DNA of 64,000 bases, from assembly GCF_030247195.1 (NCBI RefSeq), contig NC_080670.1:95143416-95207415 (forward strand), written 5' to 3'. Each line of letters opens with the position of its first letter. Within the stretch, counting starts at the first letter, position 1. Origin of the DNA: Topomyia yanbarensis (taxonomy: Eukaryota > Arthropoda > Insecta > Diptera > Culicidae). The notes beneath the pieces are model-generated. The model worked only from the letters and a program-made list of their open reading frames with translations. It made no database searches and was not told the origin of the DNA. A program made the translations under genes and the position numbers. Positions 23,747-33,569 of this stretch are shown here, piece after piece.

Positions 23747-24439
23747 CTAAGTACAAACACTCAAAGGTTTACTCAAAAGTTTTTTATAAACACCATAGCT
23801 CATAACAGTGACGGCTGAGCCACAATCGATTTCCATCTTCACGGTTTTGTTTTCGATTGTCACTTTAATATAACATGGCTCACTAATTTTATTTAAAAAC
23901 GTCACATTCATGCAGTCATAGTCACCTGAGTCGCTGTCGGAATCGTCGCTGTCGTCGTGTCTTGCTCTCATCCTGTTCAATAATTCCGATAACATCTTAT
24001 CGCTGCTCGGACCCGGCTTGGACTCTTCCACCATGTTGACGGCGTCCCTCTTCAAATTTTTCAATTTGAAGCATCTCTTCCGCACATGTCCATGTTTGCC
24101 ACAATAATCGCAAACTAAATCTGTGTTTTGGTTCTGCTCCCTACGCCTCCCAGCACCAGGACGAAAGCTGAAAACCCTGCCATCACTGCGGTTCCTGCTT
24201 CTACTGCTACTACGACTCCGATCTCTGTTATTATAAGAGCCTCTTTGCTCGTATTGACCCCTCCCGGATGGTCTTGAACCTAATCTGGTTTTAACGGAAC
24301 TGCGAATGGAAGCAACCTGGCCAGAATGGCCTGACTCATTTAACAACTTCGATCTATTTGCTGCCATCTCCCAGGTGTACATAATTTTTTCTGCTGAAGC
24401 CATCGTCAGATTATCCTCAATCAACAACTTCTTCTGCAA
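23747..24439 (-). pseudogene. Ty3 gag C-part: CCHC knuckle, and retropepsin N-part
   Basis: After a frameshift from the upstream gag stretch, this frame has an Arg/Ser-rich segment (RDRSRSSSRSRNRS), one zinc knuckle (CDYCGKHGHVRKRC), an acidic Asp/Ser run (HDDSDDSDSDSGD) and a retropepsin-like motif VKMEIDCGSAVTVMS. The protease triad reads D-C-G where D-T/S-G is usual; the C could be a lineage variant or a change. Ends at an in-frame stop, after which RT-linker sequence continues. Confidence 0.82.
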
Positions 24440-24844
24440 ATCTTTATCGTAACCCCCATAATGTATCGGTCACGAATGGCCAATTCCTTAAAATCGCCGA
24501 AGCGGCACTCTTGTGCCAAAAGCTTCAAGGCCAGGATAAAATCCTCCATACTCTCATTAGGGTGCTGCACCCTTCTATGGAATTTAAATCGCTGTATGGA
24601 GTCCGACTCCGACTTGTCGTATCTTTCCTTGAGCTTCTTGACGATTTCGTCATAAGTCAAGGTTTGAAGATCGACACCTGGATACAGGAGTTTCAACTCA
24701 TCAAACATCTGCTGCCCACTGAGATAAATCAGCTGGGCTTTTTTATCTTCAGCCTTTACTTTACTGACTTGAAAATAGAATTCCAAACGTTCTACCCAAT
24801 TCCCAAAGGAAGTACCATACACATATGGGTCAACTGATGCTATT
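24421..24844 (-). pseudogene. Ty3 gag (capsid region), 5' end cut off by the I-like LINE
   Basis: Contains NWVERLEFYFQV, a QMFDELKLLYPGVD stretch, YDEIVKKLKERYDKS and FHRRVQHPNESMEDFILALK. These match the capsid-like gag pattern of Ty3-type elements (W..R...YF, then F..R.Q...ES...F...L). The likely start codon is at 31036-31038 on the other side of the inserted LINE: eight codons lie between that ATG and the insertion, and the frame continues across the target-site duplication. A 1-nt frameshift near 24430 separates it from the CCHC part. Confidence 0.82.
24832..24844. repeat. Left target-site duplication of the I-like element
   Basis: AACTGATGCTATT here matches 31012-31024 exactly. The first A bases at the right copy merge with the element's A-tail, so the true length is 11-13 bp. 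Confidence 0.88.
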
Positions 24845-25184
24845 CATTCGTTATCGAGCACTCAGTCGAGATAGAAGTCTTTTGTCATCGGTCCGTACAC
24901 TCTATAGCGACAAATAGTGTTAATCCGCGTTCAAGGTTATTTGCACACTCTGCGCCTATTTGAGGTTTCAGTATTTTTTCCCTTCTTTTGTGTTTCTGTT
25001 TCGAGTACCGTTAGCCGGTCAGTGAAATGAAGCAGTGTTCTTCTAGTAAGCCGTCTGGATACCGTTACCTACGCAAGCTAAGTATTAGTTTTCGTTTCCC
25101 CTTCTTGGTTGTCTTAATAACGTGCACTGGGCAATAGGCCCGTGCAAAAATGACTTCCCCTGAGGCGGTTCATCTCAAGGTGAG
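24845..25184 (+). promoter_or_regulatory. 5' leader of the I-like element
   Basis: About 340 bp lie between the target-site duplication and the ORF1 start. The element begins CATTCGTTATCGAGCACTCA, a GC-balanced stretch unlike its AT-rich flanks. I-clade elements use internal promoters in this position; no TATA box is seen. Function by position only. Confidence 0.45.
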
Positions 25185-26470
25185 ATGGACGTCGAAATAA
25201 AATCGGCTCCCCGGCTCAAGGTATATCCGTGCTCGGCCACCGGGCCATTTGTGATCTTCTTTCGGACCAAAGAAAAAAGTGTTTGAATCTGTTGCAGATT
25301 TCTCGAGTTCTGACGGATCGGTATTCGGCCGTGACAGAAATATCGAAAATCCGCCCTGATAAGCTTCGGGTGGTGGTTAACAGTTCAGCTCAGGCAAACG
25401 ATATTGCTGGCTACGAGCCCTTTACGAGGGAGTACAGGGTGTATATTCCAGCTAGCAGGGTTGAAGTCAGTGGGGTCGTTTCCGATTCGAGTCTGAATTG
25501 CGAGGACCTGCTAAAATATGGGACTGGCTGTTTCAAAGACCCCATGCTTAAGCCAGTGAAGATACTGGAATGCAAACGTTTGCATTCAGCATCAGTCGCA
25601 GCTGACGGCAAGAAAATATACGTCAACTCAGACTCTTATCGGGTGACCTTCGCCGGCTCTGCCCTGCCCAATTACCTCCTCTTTGACAAGGTTCGTCTAC
25701 CTGTTCGCCTATTTGTGCCGCGGGTCATGAACTGTACTAATTGCAAACAATTGGGACACACAGCCTCCCATTGTAGCAATAAAGCCCGCTGTGGGAAATG
25801 CGGTGGGAATCATGCGGATGATTCCTGTGATAGAGATGTCGAAAAGTGTCTTCACTGTGGGGGAAACCCACATGATCTCCCTTCATGTCCCGCGTACAAA
25901 CAGCGCGAGGAAAATCTTAAGCGTTCCCTTCAGGGACGCTCTAAGCGATCTTTTGCAGAAATGCTTAAGATAGCTACGCCACCTGTCTCTACGAACATCT
26001 TTACCAACTTGTCTACTGACGAAGGCGACTGTGATGAACCCCAGGAGGGAACATCTTCTGCTGTGCCTAGAAGTAGTAGAAAAAGGAAGAACATTTCCTC
26101 TTCCAAGCTTCGTCGTAAAGGCCAGAAGGTGTCTCTTCATGGTCCCCCTAAAATAACTACTCAAGGAAGTACTGGTGCAAAACCGAAGCAAGTCGCTCCC
26201 GGTCTCAGTAACCTGAGCTCAGAAAAGGAGTTCCCAGCACTTCCAGGAACATCAAAAACCCCAAGTGTTCCCATATCTCAGCCAGAGAAAGAAAACAGTG
26301 CTGGCTTAATAAATTTCTCTGACATTGTGGACCGTATTCTTACAGCGTTAAACATTTCTGACCCCCTTAAAAGTATCTTGATAAGCTTTCTCCCCGCAGT
26401 AAAAACATTTTTGATGCAGTTCACTGCGAAATGGCCCCTTCTTTCAGCGATTGTATCTTTCGATGGCTAA
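25185..26470 (+). CDS. I-like ORF1, gag-like nucleic-acid-binding protein (one frameshift)
   Basis: The best start is the ATG at 25185 (MDVEIKSAPRLKVYPCSATG). The frame shifts near the A-run at 25272-25278; from there the long frame to 26470 is open. This frame carries three CCHC-type knuckles, CTNCKQLGHTASHC, CGKCGGNHADDSC and CLHCGGNPHDLPSC, at about residues 170-225. A basic, Ser/Lys-rich region (KRKNISSSKLRRKGQK) and a C-terminal hydrophobic segment (DPLKSILISFLPAVKTF) follow. Such ORF1 proteins coat the RNA and chaperone nucleic acid. The frameshift may be a lesion or a sequencing error at the homopolymer. ORF1 ends 8 nt inside ORF2. Confidence 0.85.
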
Positions 26471-29400
26471 TTCATCGAACGAGGTCAAGGATTTAATCAC
26501 TGTTCTACAGTGGAATTGCAGAAGCATTATCCCGAAAATCGATTCGTTTAAAATCTTACTAAATAATTTGAAATGCGATGCATTTGCCCTATGCGAGACA
26601 TGGCTCACTTCAGAAATAACCCTACACTTCCGCGATTTTAATATTATTCGCTTGGATCGAGAAGACTCTTACGGAGGAGTACTTTTGGGGATCAAAAAGT
26701 GCTATTCTTTCAATCGGATCGACCTCCCCTCGACACCAGGCATTGAAGTTGTCGCTTGCCAAACCAGAATTAAAGGCAAAGACCTTTGCATTGCTTCCAC
26801 CTACATCCCCCCTAGAGCCTCAGTTAGCCACCGACGGCTTTGCGATATTGCGGAACTCCTCCCCGCACCGAGGCTAGTTTTAGGTGACTTCAACTCCCAC
26901 GGCACGGCATGGGGTTGCCTTCATGACGATAATCGATCTACCCTACTCCATGAGCTTTGCGACAACTTCAATATGACTATTTTGAATACGGGTGAAATGA
27001 CACGGATTCCTGCCCCTCCAGCGCGACCGAGCGCCTTAGATCTGTCCCTCTGCTCGACATCGCTGCGGTTAGATTGCATGTGGAAGGTAATCTCTGATCC
27101 CCACGGCAGCGACCATCTGCTAATCGTAATTAATATTGCTAACAGTTCAGGGCCACCGAATACAATCAATGTTTCATATGACCTCACACGAAATATTGAT
27201 TGGAAGAGCTACGCGTCCGCGATATCCGACAAAATCGAGTGCACTCAAGAGCTTCCTCCGGAGGAAGAGTACGGGTTCCTGGCTGGCTTGATTCTCGATA
27301 CCGCGATTCAAGCTCAGACTAAACGCGTACCAGACGCGAACTCACGCGGGCGTCCTCCCAATCCATGGTGGGACAAAGAGTGCTCAGACGTGTACGCGGA
27401 GAAGGCCGCTGCGTATAAGACCTTCCGGGACGACGGGCTGCCAGCTAGCTACCGACAGTACGCGATGGCGGAAACGCACATGAAGAGTTTGATAAAAGCC
27501 AAAAAACGTGGCTACTGGCGCCGGTTCGTCGACGGACTAACGAGAGAAACATCGATGAGCACTCTTTGGAGTACGGCCCGGCGCTTACGAAACCGAAACA
27601 GTACTAATGAGAGCGTGGAATATTCAAACCGTTGGATATTCGATTTTGCCAAGAAGGTTTGTCCGGATTCCGCCCCGGCACAGAAGATCTACCGCGCCGC
27701 GTCCCCTCACAATAACGCGAACGAAACACCGTTTTCGATGGTGGAGTTCTCACTTTCTCTCTTATCATGTAACAATAAAGCCCCAGGGCCAGACAGAATC
27801 AAATTTAACTTGTTAAAAAATCTGCCAGACTCTGCCAAGAGACGCTTGTTGAATTTATTTAATAAGTTTCTTGAGGGTAATATTGTCCCTCATGACTGGA
27901 GGCAAGTGAAGGTCATCGCCATTCAAAAACCAGGAAAACCAGCCTCCGACCACAACTCGTATCGACCGATTGCGATGCTGTCCTGTATCCGAAAGTTGTT
28001 CGAGAAAATTATCTTGTTTCGCCTCGATAATTGGGTTGAAGCAAATGGCTTACTGTCAGATACACAATTTGGTTTCCGCAAAGGCAAAGGGACGAACGAT
28101 TGTCTTGCGTTGCTCTCAACAGAAATTCAAATGGCTTATGCTAGCAAAGAGCAGATGGCATCAGTTTTCCTAGACATAAAGGGGGCTTTTGATTCAGTTT
28201 CTATCACAATTCTTTCTGAGAAGCTACACCAGCATGGTCTTTCACCGACTCTAAACAACTTTTTGCTAAACTTGCTGTCTGAAAAACATATGCATTTTTC
28301 GCATGGTGATTTATCGACATCACGAATTAGCTACATGGGTCTTCCCCAGGGCTCATGTCTAAGCCCCCTTCTCTATAACTTTTACGTGAATGACATTGAC
28401 GAATGTCTTGTCAATTCCTGCACGCTAAGGCAGCTTGCAGATGACGATGTGGTCTCTATTACAAGTCCCAAAGCCGTCGATCTGCAAGGACCATTGCAAG
28501 ATACCTTGGACAATTTGTCTGCTTGGGCCCTCCAGCTAGGTATCGAGTTCTCCACGGAGAAAACTGAGCTAGTCGTATTTTCAAGGAAGCGTGAACCAGC
28601 GCAACTACAGCTTCAATTAATGGGTCAAACTATTGCTCAGGTTTCAACTTTCAAATATCTAGGGGTCTGGTTCGACTCTAAAGGAACCTGGGGTTGTCAC
28701 ATTAGGTATCTGAAACAGAAGTGCCAGCAAAGGATCAACTTTCTCCGTACAATAACCGGAACATGGTGGGGTGCCCACCCAGGAGACCTGATCAGGCTGT
28801 ACCAAACAACAATATTGTCGGTGATGGAGTACGGGAGTTTCTGTTTCCGCTCCGCTGCGAACATACATTTCATCAAACTAGAGCGAATCCAATATTGTTG
28901 TTTGCGTATTGCTTTGGGTTGCATGCACTCGACACATACGATGAGTTTAGAAGTGCTGGCGGGCGTCCTTCCGCTGAAAAATCGATTTTGGGACCTCTCA
29001 TATCGATTGCTCATCCGATGCGATATCTTGAACCCGTTAGTAATTGCAAATTTCGATAGGCTTGTCGAGCTCAATTCTCAAACCCGATTTATGTCCTTGT
29101 ACTTCGATTACATGGCACAAAATATCAATCCTTCTTCATACTATCCCAACCGTGTCAATCTCTTTCATGCTTCTGATTCAACTGTATTCTTCGACACATC
29201 CATGAAAGACGAGATTCGTGGAATCCCGGATCACGTACGTCCGCAAGTGATCCCAAGCATCTTTCATAGTAAATTTCGAGAAGTCGACTGCAACAAGATG
29301 TTTCACACCGACGGATCAAGCCTCGACGGCTCCACTGGCTTCGGTATATTCAATCAAAACCTCACCGCCTCATTCAAACTCAATGATCCTGCTTCAGTTT

Positions 29401-30149
29401 ACGTCGCAGAACTTGCTGCTATTCAGTATACCCTTGGGATCATTGATACTTTGCCCACCGATCATTACTTTATTGTCTCGGATAGCCTCAGCTCAATCGA
29501 GGCTCTCCGTTCAATGAAACCTAGAAAGCACATTCCATATTTTCTGGGGAAAATCTGGGAGCGCCTGCGTGCTTTGTCTGTAAGATCGTACAAGATTACC
29601 TTAGTTTGGGTTCCCTCGCATTGCTCCATTCCAGGTAATGAAGAAGCGGACTCTTTAGCTAAGGCGGGTGCTTTGCAAGGTGACATATATGAAAGACCAA
29701 TTAGCTTCAGCGAATTTTTCAGTATTACTCATCAGAGAACCCTCGAAAGTTGGCAAACTTCATGGAGCAATGGTGAGCTGGGAAGGTGGCTACATTCGAT
29801 AATCCCTAAGGTATCGACGAAACCTTGGTTCAGGGGGATGGATGTGGGTCGGGATTTCATTCGCGTGATGTCTCGGCTCATGTCCAATCACTACACGCTG
29901 GACGCACATCTCCGGCGTATTGGGCTCGTGGATAGCGGTATCTGCGCTTGTGGCAACGGTTATCACGAAATCGAACATGTTGTCTGGGCATGCGCCGAGT
30001 ACTGTTCTGCCAGATCTCAACTATTCGATTCCCTTCGGGCCCGAGGAAGATCACCCAATGTCCCGGTCCGAGATGTACTAGCAAGCCGCGATATTCTCTA
30101 CATGTCCCTTATATACACGTTCCTCAAAACTATCAATATCCAAATTTAA
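26463..30149 (+). CDS. I-like ORF2: APE endonuclease, RT, RNase H
   Basis: An intact frame of about 1228 residues from the ATG at 26463. Domains in order: APE endonuclease (LQWNCRSIIPKIDSF; GDFNSHGTAWGC near residue 140; GSDHLLIVINI), RT (GFRKGKGTNDCL ~540, FLDIKGAFDSV ~570, GLPQGSCLSPLLYNFYVND ~625, LADDD ~660), RNase H (HTDGSSLDGSTGFGIF ~950, AELAAIQYTLGI, SDSLSSIEAL, WVPSHCSIPGNEEADSLAK ~1050) and a C-terminal Cys-His motif (CACGNGYHEIEHVVWAC ~1165). The RT box reads LADD rather than the usual Y/FADD, with both catalytic Asp present. The start codon overlaps the ORF1 stop (ATGGCTAA), an arrangement suited to reinitiation. It nicks DNA and copies its RNA at the target. Confidence 0.93.
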   Translation: MANSSNEVKDLITVLQWNCRSIIPKIDSFKILLNNLKCDAFALCETWLTSEITLHFRDFNIIRLDREDSYGGVLLGIKKCYSFNRIDLPSTPGIEVVACQTRIKGKDLCIASTYIPPRASVSHRRLCDIAELLPAPRLVLGDFNSHGTAWGCLHDDNRSTLLHELCDNFNMTILNTGEMTRIPAPPARPSALDLSLCSTSLRLDCMWKVISDPHGSDHLLIVINIANSSGPPNTINVSYDLTRNIDWKSYASAISDKIECTQELPPEEEYGFLAGLILDTAIQAQTKRVPDANSRGRPPNPWWDKECSDVYAEKAAAYKTFRDDGLPASYRQYAMAETHMKSLIKAKKRGYWRRFVDGLTRETSMSTLWSTARRLRNRNSTNESVEYSNRWIFDFAKKVCPDSAPAQKIYRAASPHNNANETPFSMVEFSLSLLSCNNKAPGPDRIKFNLLKNLPDSAKRRLLNLFNKFLEGNIVPHDWRQVKVIAIQKPGKPASDHNSYRPIAMLSCIRKLFEKIILFRLDNWVEANGLLSDTQFGFRKGKGTNDCLALLSTEIQMAYASKEQMASVFLDIKGAFDSVSITILSEKLHQHGLSPTLNNFLLNLLSEKHMHFSHGDLSTSRISYMGLPQGSCLSPLLYNFYVNDIDECLVNSCTLRQLADDDVVSITSPKAVDLQGPLQDTLDNLSAWALQLGIEFSTEKTELVVFSRKREPAQLQLQLMGQTIAQVSTFKYLGVWFDSKGTWGCHIRYLKQKCQQRINFLRTITGTWWGAHPGDLIRLYQTTILSVMEYGSFCFRSAANIHFIKLERIQYCCLRIALGCMHSTHTMSLEVLAGVLPLKNRFWDLSYRLLIRCDILNPLVIANFDRLVELNSQTRFMSLYFDYMAQNINPSSYYPNRVNLFHASDSTVFFDTSMKDEIRGIPDHVRPQVIPSIFHSKFREVDCNKMFHTDGSSLDGSTGFGIFNQNLTASFKLNDPASVYVAELAAIQYTLGIIDTLPTDHYFIVSDSLSSIEALRSMKPRKHIPYFLGKIWERLRALSVRSYKITLVWVPSHCSIPGNEEADSLAKAGALQGDIYERPISFSEFFSITHQRTLESWQTSWSNGELGRWLHSIIPKVSTKPWFRGMDVGRDFIRVMSRLMSNHYTLDAHLRRIGLVDSGICACGNGYHEIEHVVWACAEYCSARSQLFDSLRARGRSPNVPVRDVLASRDILYMSLIYTFLKTINIQI

Positions 30150-31011
30150 ATGCCCCTATCTTTTCTCTTATCATTCCCAGAAGTGCCCTCTTCCGCCTAC
30201 CGTACCCCAACGATGGTTTGATACGACTCCAAGACGAGACAAAACATCTGTCGAATGAACCAACAACACGAGATCTACAGTAGAACATCACACGCGCAAC
30301 GCGGTGTGTTTCCGATCCGTATCTGAGCCGTACTACGAAATCGTCTGGAGGAACCCCTGCCGGCTCGAGGAAAACCGCCCGGCGTCCCAATACTTGATGC
30401 ATCCGTTCGAATCTGTAATCCTGGCCGTTAATTCCTGATGCCGGAAACTGAAAGTTTATATCCCCCCCCGTTCAGCCTTGTCCACCCTCCCTCCCATGTC
30501 TCTGATACACAGATGTATGACTTCACCCCCTTTTCCCTTTGAATATCTTCCCAAAACTTATGTGCCCCCCTATCTTCTAGTTTTAGTTGATCAATATTTA
30601 ATCTCGTTAAGAAATGCACAACAGTACAACTACTTTAAAATAGCCCTAATTATTTCCCCTAATCTTGAACCACTCTCTCTAGTTATTTCTAGTTAATAAG
30701 CTTGTAAAATGTTCCGCTTAGTTAATAATTAGTTTCTCCTACAATCTCCCTTCTAAAAATCATAAAGTGAATTACTATAAAAAGAACACACAAAATGATC
30801 CGTCCCCCAAATATTACGAATATTATATTATACCCTCTTTTATATGTATAAGTTAGCTGTAAAGTTTTTTTTAGTTTCATTATATAAAACAAAATAATAT
30901 TGAAATGTGTAACCCCCTAGTTTTAAGAAATTCAAAATGTAAAACAATGAAAAAATGGCACCTTTAAGCTAACGCATACGTGCCTTATCAAATAAACAAA
31001 TTGAAAAAAAA
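30150..31011 (+). other. 3' UTR and A-tail of the I-like element
   Basis: After the ORF2 stop the sequence is non-coding and increasingly AT-rich. It has C-rich patches near 30455-30530 and ends in AAATAAACAAATTG plus an A-run. AATAAA-like signals lie close to the end. The short ORFs drawn here on both strands lack motifs. Confidence 0.7.
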
Positions 31012-32461
31012 AACTGATGCTATTACATTTGAAGCCATTGCTTTATATTGTTAAAAAAAATGGAATAGAAATCACAGAAATAAAACACAGGAATTAAAAA
31101 AATGCCCTTTGTCACTTACGGCAAAGCTCAATGTAGTAAATTAAAAAAAAAAAAATAATGCTCGCTTACCGCACTGCCGGTCTTGAGTCTCACCCTTCTC
31201 AGTTCGCTTACTGCAGTCACGAGAAACTAATCCCCGCTCTCGAAAGCTTCGCTGCACTTGTGTCTTATGCTCCGGCTATCTCTATCACCAGCTGATAGCA
31301 CGGTAAAAGCTCGCCTTTCGATATCGTTACCGTACCGGGCACTCACTACAACCAGCGAAAGTATATAAGCGGCACTGAAATGGAAGAAAAGAAACAATTA
31401 GTATTCAAATGAAACTTTTTGAACAAATCACAATGAACACTTTTCCTCTATTGGCGGTGGTCAGCTATTTTCGTCCGCGTCCCTTATCACCTATTTTTAT
31501 AAAGTGATTCATCAGCAGTGCTATCTTTGAAAATGAACCACCTTGGTTATGCAACTAATTTTTCCGGTCTTTTTTTAAATGCAAATAATTAAGCAATCTT
31601 CATTTCGTTATATTCTGAATTGCGCATATTTTGTCGTATGTAATTTTAAATGTACTTTCATTTGATGGCATTGTAAGGGAACACGTATCCGCCGGTTGAT
31701 GCTAATCGAGCTGATATTTCTTTAGACTGAGCAAACTAAGTTATTTGTTTGTTTAGTGTTTATTTGACCAACTAGGTAACAAATCCACTGGGTCTTTAAT
31801 GCGTGTGGGAAATACGCATGGTCTTGTCTGAGTGTATGACTTTTGAATTATGTATGAGGGTGGAGAATTGACAATTCGCAAGATCAATTCAAATCCAATT
31901 ACCAATTTGCGGCAATCATTTCAACATAAAAATTTTTTTATGGTCATATATAATGGTTTACTTTTAGTCCATTAACTCATCAGTTAATTATACTGAGCTG
32001 AGAATAAGTACGTACTATTTGGAAACGGGGGGTGTTTGATTCGTGCATCATTAATATCGTTTAGGAACGCAGCATTTACTCGAACGAGGTGGAAAATTTC
32101 AAGTTACGGGATCACAATATGCTTAAGGACGATTTATAAATTCTGCCACGCTATTAGGAGGAAGAGATATGACTAATTGTGACATAAATGGGAGGGAAGC
32201 ACGTCATGTGCTTTGACGCAATCGGCCGTTTTACGCACGATTGCGCCATGTATATAGGAAATTCCATGGAACATGAACACTTTTGCAAGTAGCGGCATTA
32301 ATGTGCTACTACAAAATGAAGGAAAAACTAAAATCATTTGATTCGTATTAGACCAAGGATAAAAATAACGTGGTAATATGACAGAGACTTAGTTAGTGTT
32401 GGGTAATCTTTGCGTGACATAATTTATGAATGTTCCACAATACCACTTTTAAACTCATTGT

Positions 32462-33039
32462 TTGCGGCCATTTTACATTGTCGACAACACTCCCGACAGC
32501 CGGCTGTTCGGAGTTCAAGTTGTTTTCGATGAAACAATTTCGATAGACGATTACCCAGAGTTTAAACGCCTAGAACATTTACGTATCCTTCAGTCAATAA
32601 ACTATTCAAACATCTTATGCACGAAAGTATATTCTCAGTCGCATCGCTTGCTTGAAGCGAATCCTGACTAACAACCCACTCACTATCCAATCCGTGGTAC
32701 TTATGGGAGTGTCACTGAGTCGGGGCCTTCCGTTAAGTAAGTACCACATCAACACTTCCTCTCTCATCCCAAGTTACGGTAAAGATGGTCGTGGCCCGCA
32801 ATGGTGGCTCTCAGGCGAAATTCTCGCTTGGACTGGATCAATTGTTATTCCCAAACAATGCTCCTCAAGTAGTCTGGCTGGAAATGAGAGTCATCAGTCT
32901 GCAATCTACGAAGTATACCGTGCTTACGCAACGCGCAACGCAAATCACAATGAACACTTTTCCTCTATATGTTTCTGAGCGCCAGACCCATAATGGTACT
33001 ATCAATCCACAGTTGCGTTTAACTATAAACGTTATTTAA
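32462..33039 (+). other. Unrecognised open stretches inside the Ty3 leader
   Basis: On the plus strand, opposite to the LTR element, 32462-32671 and 32652-32978/32785-33039 read open. The composition is more GC-balanced than the flanks, and a GTAAGTACC donor-like site lies near 32735. Residues such as DNTPDSRLFGVQVVFDETIS and GGSQAKFSLGLDQLLF look protein-like but I do not recognise a family. It could be a captured host-gene fragment or chance. No function is proposed. Confidence 0.25.
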
Positions 33040-33255
33040 CCTAAGCCTTTGCTATTGGTAATTACACTGCAGCTGTATACAAAACAAAACTAACTTTTCA
33101 GCCTTCTATTGGGACTTTTCCCAAGCGGTATACTTACAACCAGCAGCTCGATGTGATAACTTCGATGCACCAGGACGAATCCACCTTTGCGGAACTCCCT
33201 TTTTTTACACACTTCACTTTTTATAATGCACACGCGCCACGGAAAATAACAAAAT

Positions 33256-33268
33256 TTTCTCTCGTCGC
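33256..33268 (-). other. Candidate primer-binding site of the Ty3-type element
   Basis: Directly after the 5' LTR the minus strand reads TGGCGACGAGAG, sharing its TG with the LTR end. It starts with TGG, the complement of a tRNA CCA end, as expected for tRNA-primed synthesis. The tRNA is not identified. Confidence 0.5.
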
Positions 33269-33439
33269 CAGGGAAAGCGTTCGGAAATAATAAATAACGG
33301 ACTGTTCTGTAGAGTCGCGAAACTTGAACTGACACTGCCAGCAGCTTTATTCGAACTCTGACTTTTCAGAGTATTTGGTTCTCTCTCATTCTCACTCTAT
33401 ATCTCTCGAATGGGTTCGGACGATTAACGGGTCATAACA
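33269..33439 (-). repeat. 5' LTR of the Ty3-type element
   Basis: This 171-bp copy starts TGTTATGACC on the minus strand and ends in CTTTCCCTG. It matches the 3' LTR at all but about one position. Outside it, the plus strand continues AATATATACTTACC, part of the A3 block. Confidence 0.88.
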
Positions 33440-33569
33440 ATATATACTTACCAAGTTAAATAAGAATGAAAGACATTTCCATAATGTTATATTGCACGAA
33501 CCAGCTATTAAATCAAATTTTGGAGAAATGAGAAAGGCACAATTCCACCTCTAGGTGGATTAAAACAGG
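33440..33569 (+). mobile_element. Right terminus of A3
   Basis: About 90 bp of AT-rich A3 sequence lie between the LTR and the 3' signature. The signature reads GAGAAAGGCACAATTCCACC, TCTAGGTGG, ATTAAAACAGG (33530-33569) and is followed by TTTTAAAA of the LINE. One base (TTCCACC for TTGCACC) differs from other A ends. Confidence 0.7.

Larger units (their letters stand above)
24845..31011 (+). mobile_element. Full-length I-like non-LTR retrotransposon
   Basis: A 6.17-kb element with 5' leader, ORF1, overlapping ORF2, a 3' UTR of about 860 bp and a TTGAAAAAAAAA end. It is flanked by a perfect 13-bp target-site duplication AACTGATGCTATT (24832-24844 and 31012-31024), lying a few codons into the Ty3 gag. 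ORF2 has APE, RT and RNase H, the combination typical of the I clade. The intact ORF2, a complete 5' end and a perfect duplication suggest recent insertion, later than that of the Ty3 element. The 3' part (30150-31011) is non-coding. Confidence 0.92.
31012..33268 (-). other. Ty3-type element leader, unusually long, with an unexplained insert
   Basis: Between the gag start (ATG at 31036-31038, minus strand) and the 5' LTR lie 2.2 kb, far more than a usual leader. A perfect 28-bp direct repeat (31424-31451 and 32941-32968) brackets ~1.5 kb, suggesting an insertion or internal duplication. The minus strand has a possible splice donor (GGTTGTAAGTATAC, near 33138) and acceptor (TTTTCTTCCATTTCAG, near 31380), which would remove most of it from a spliced leader; this is inference. 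Confidence 0.45.
20365..33439 (-). mobile_element. Ty3-type LTR retrotransposon, interrupted by an I-like LINE
   Basis: Two 171-bp direct LTRs (20365-20535 and 33269-33439) bracket a gag-pol reading in minus orientation with the order gag, CCHC, protease, RT, RNase H, integrase, which defines a Ty3/Gypsy-type element. Without the I-like insertion it would be about 6.9 kb. The coding part carries only a few lesions: a gag frameshift near 24430, an in-frame stop near 23748, an in-frame stop just before the RT YLDD motif (near 22971), a frameshift near 21350, and a stop near 21096. No env-like ORF is seen between integrase and the 3' LTR. No clear target-site duplication: the bases outside the LTRs do not match. 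RT residues (RLPQGASSSAAIFQ) suggest the mag-like side of the group, tentatively. Confidence 0.88.
13435..33569 (+). mobile_element. A3: ~20-kb insertion bounded by family-A ends
   Basis: The left end is GCCTTTCTCatataaaGAAAGG after ATTTTT; the right end is GAGAAAGGCACAATTCCACC, TCTAGGTGG, ATTAAAACAGG before TTTTAAAA. Both ends interrupt the LINE ORF2 linker, and the flanking LINE codons resume in the correct frame across the block, which argues that it is one insertion locus. Inside are a reverse-oriented A element starting at 13776, tandem arrays, a segmental duplication and a Ty3 LTR element with a nested I-like LINE. Subtracting the LTR element (~13.1 kb) leaves about 7 kb. Whether it inserted large or grew later is not known; growth by nesting and duplication is likelier. 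Confidence 0.65.
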
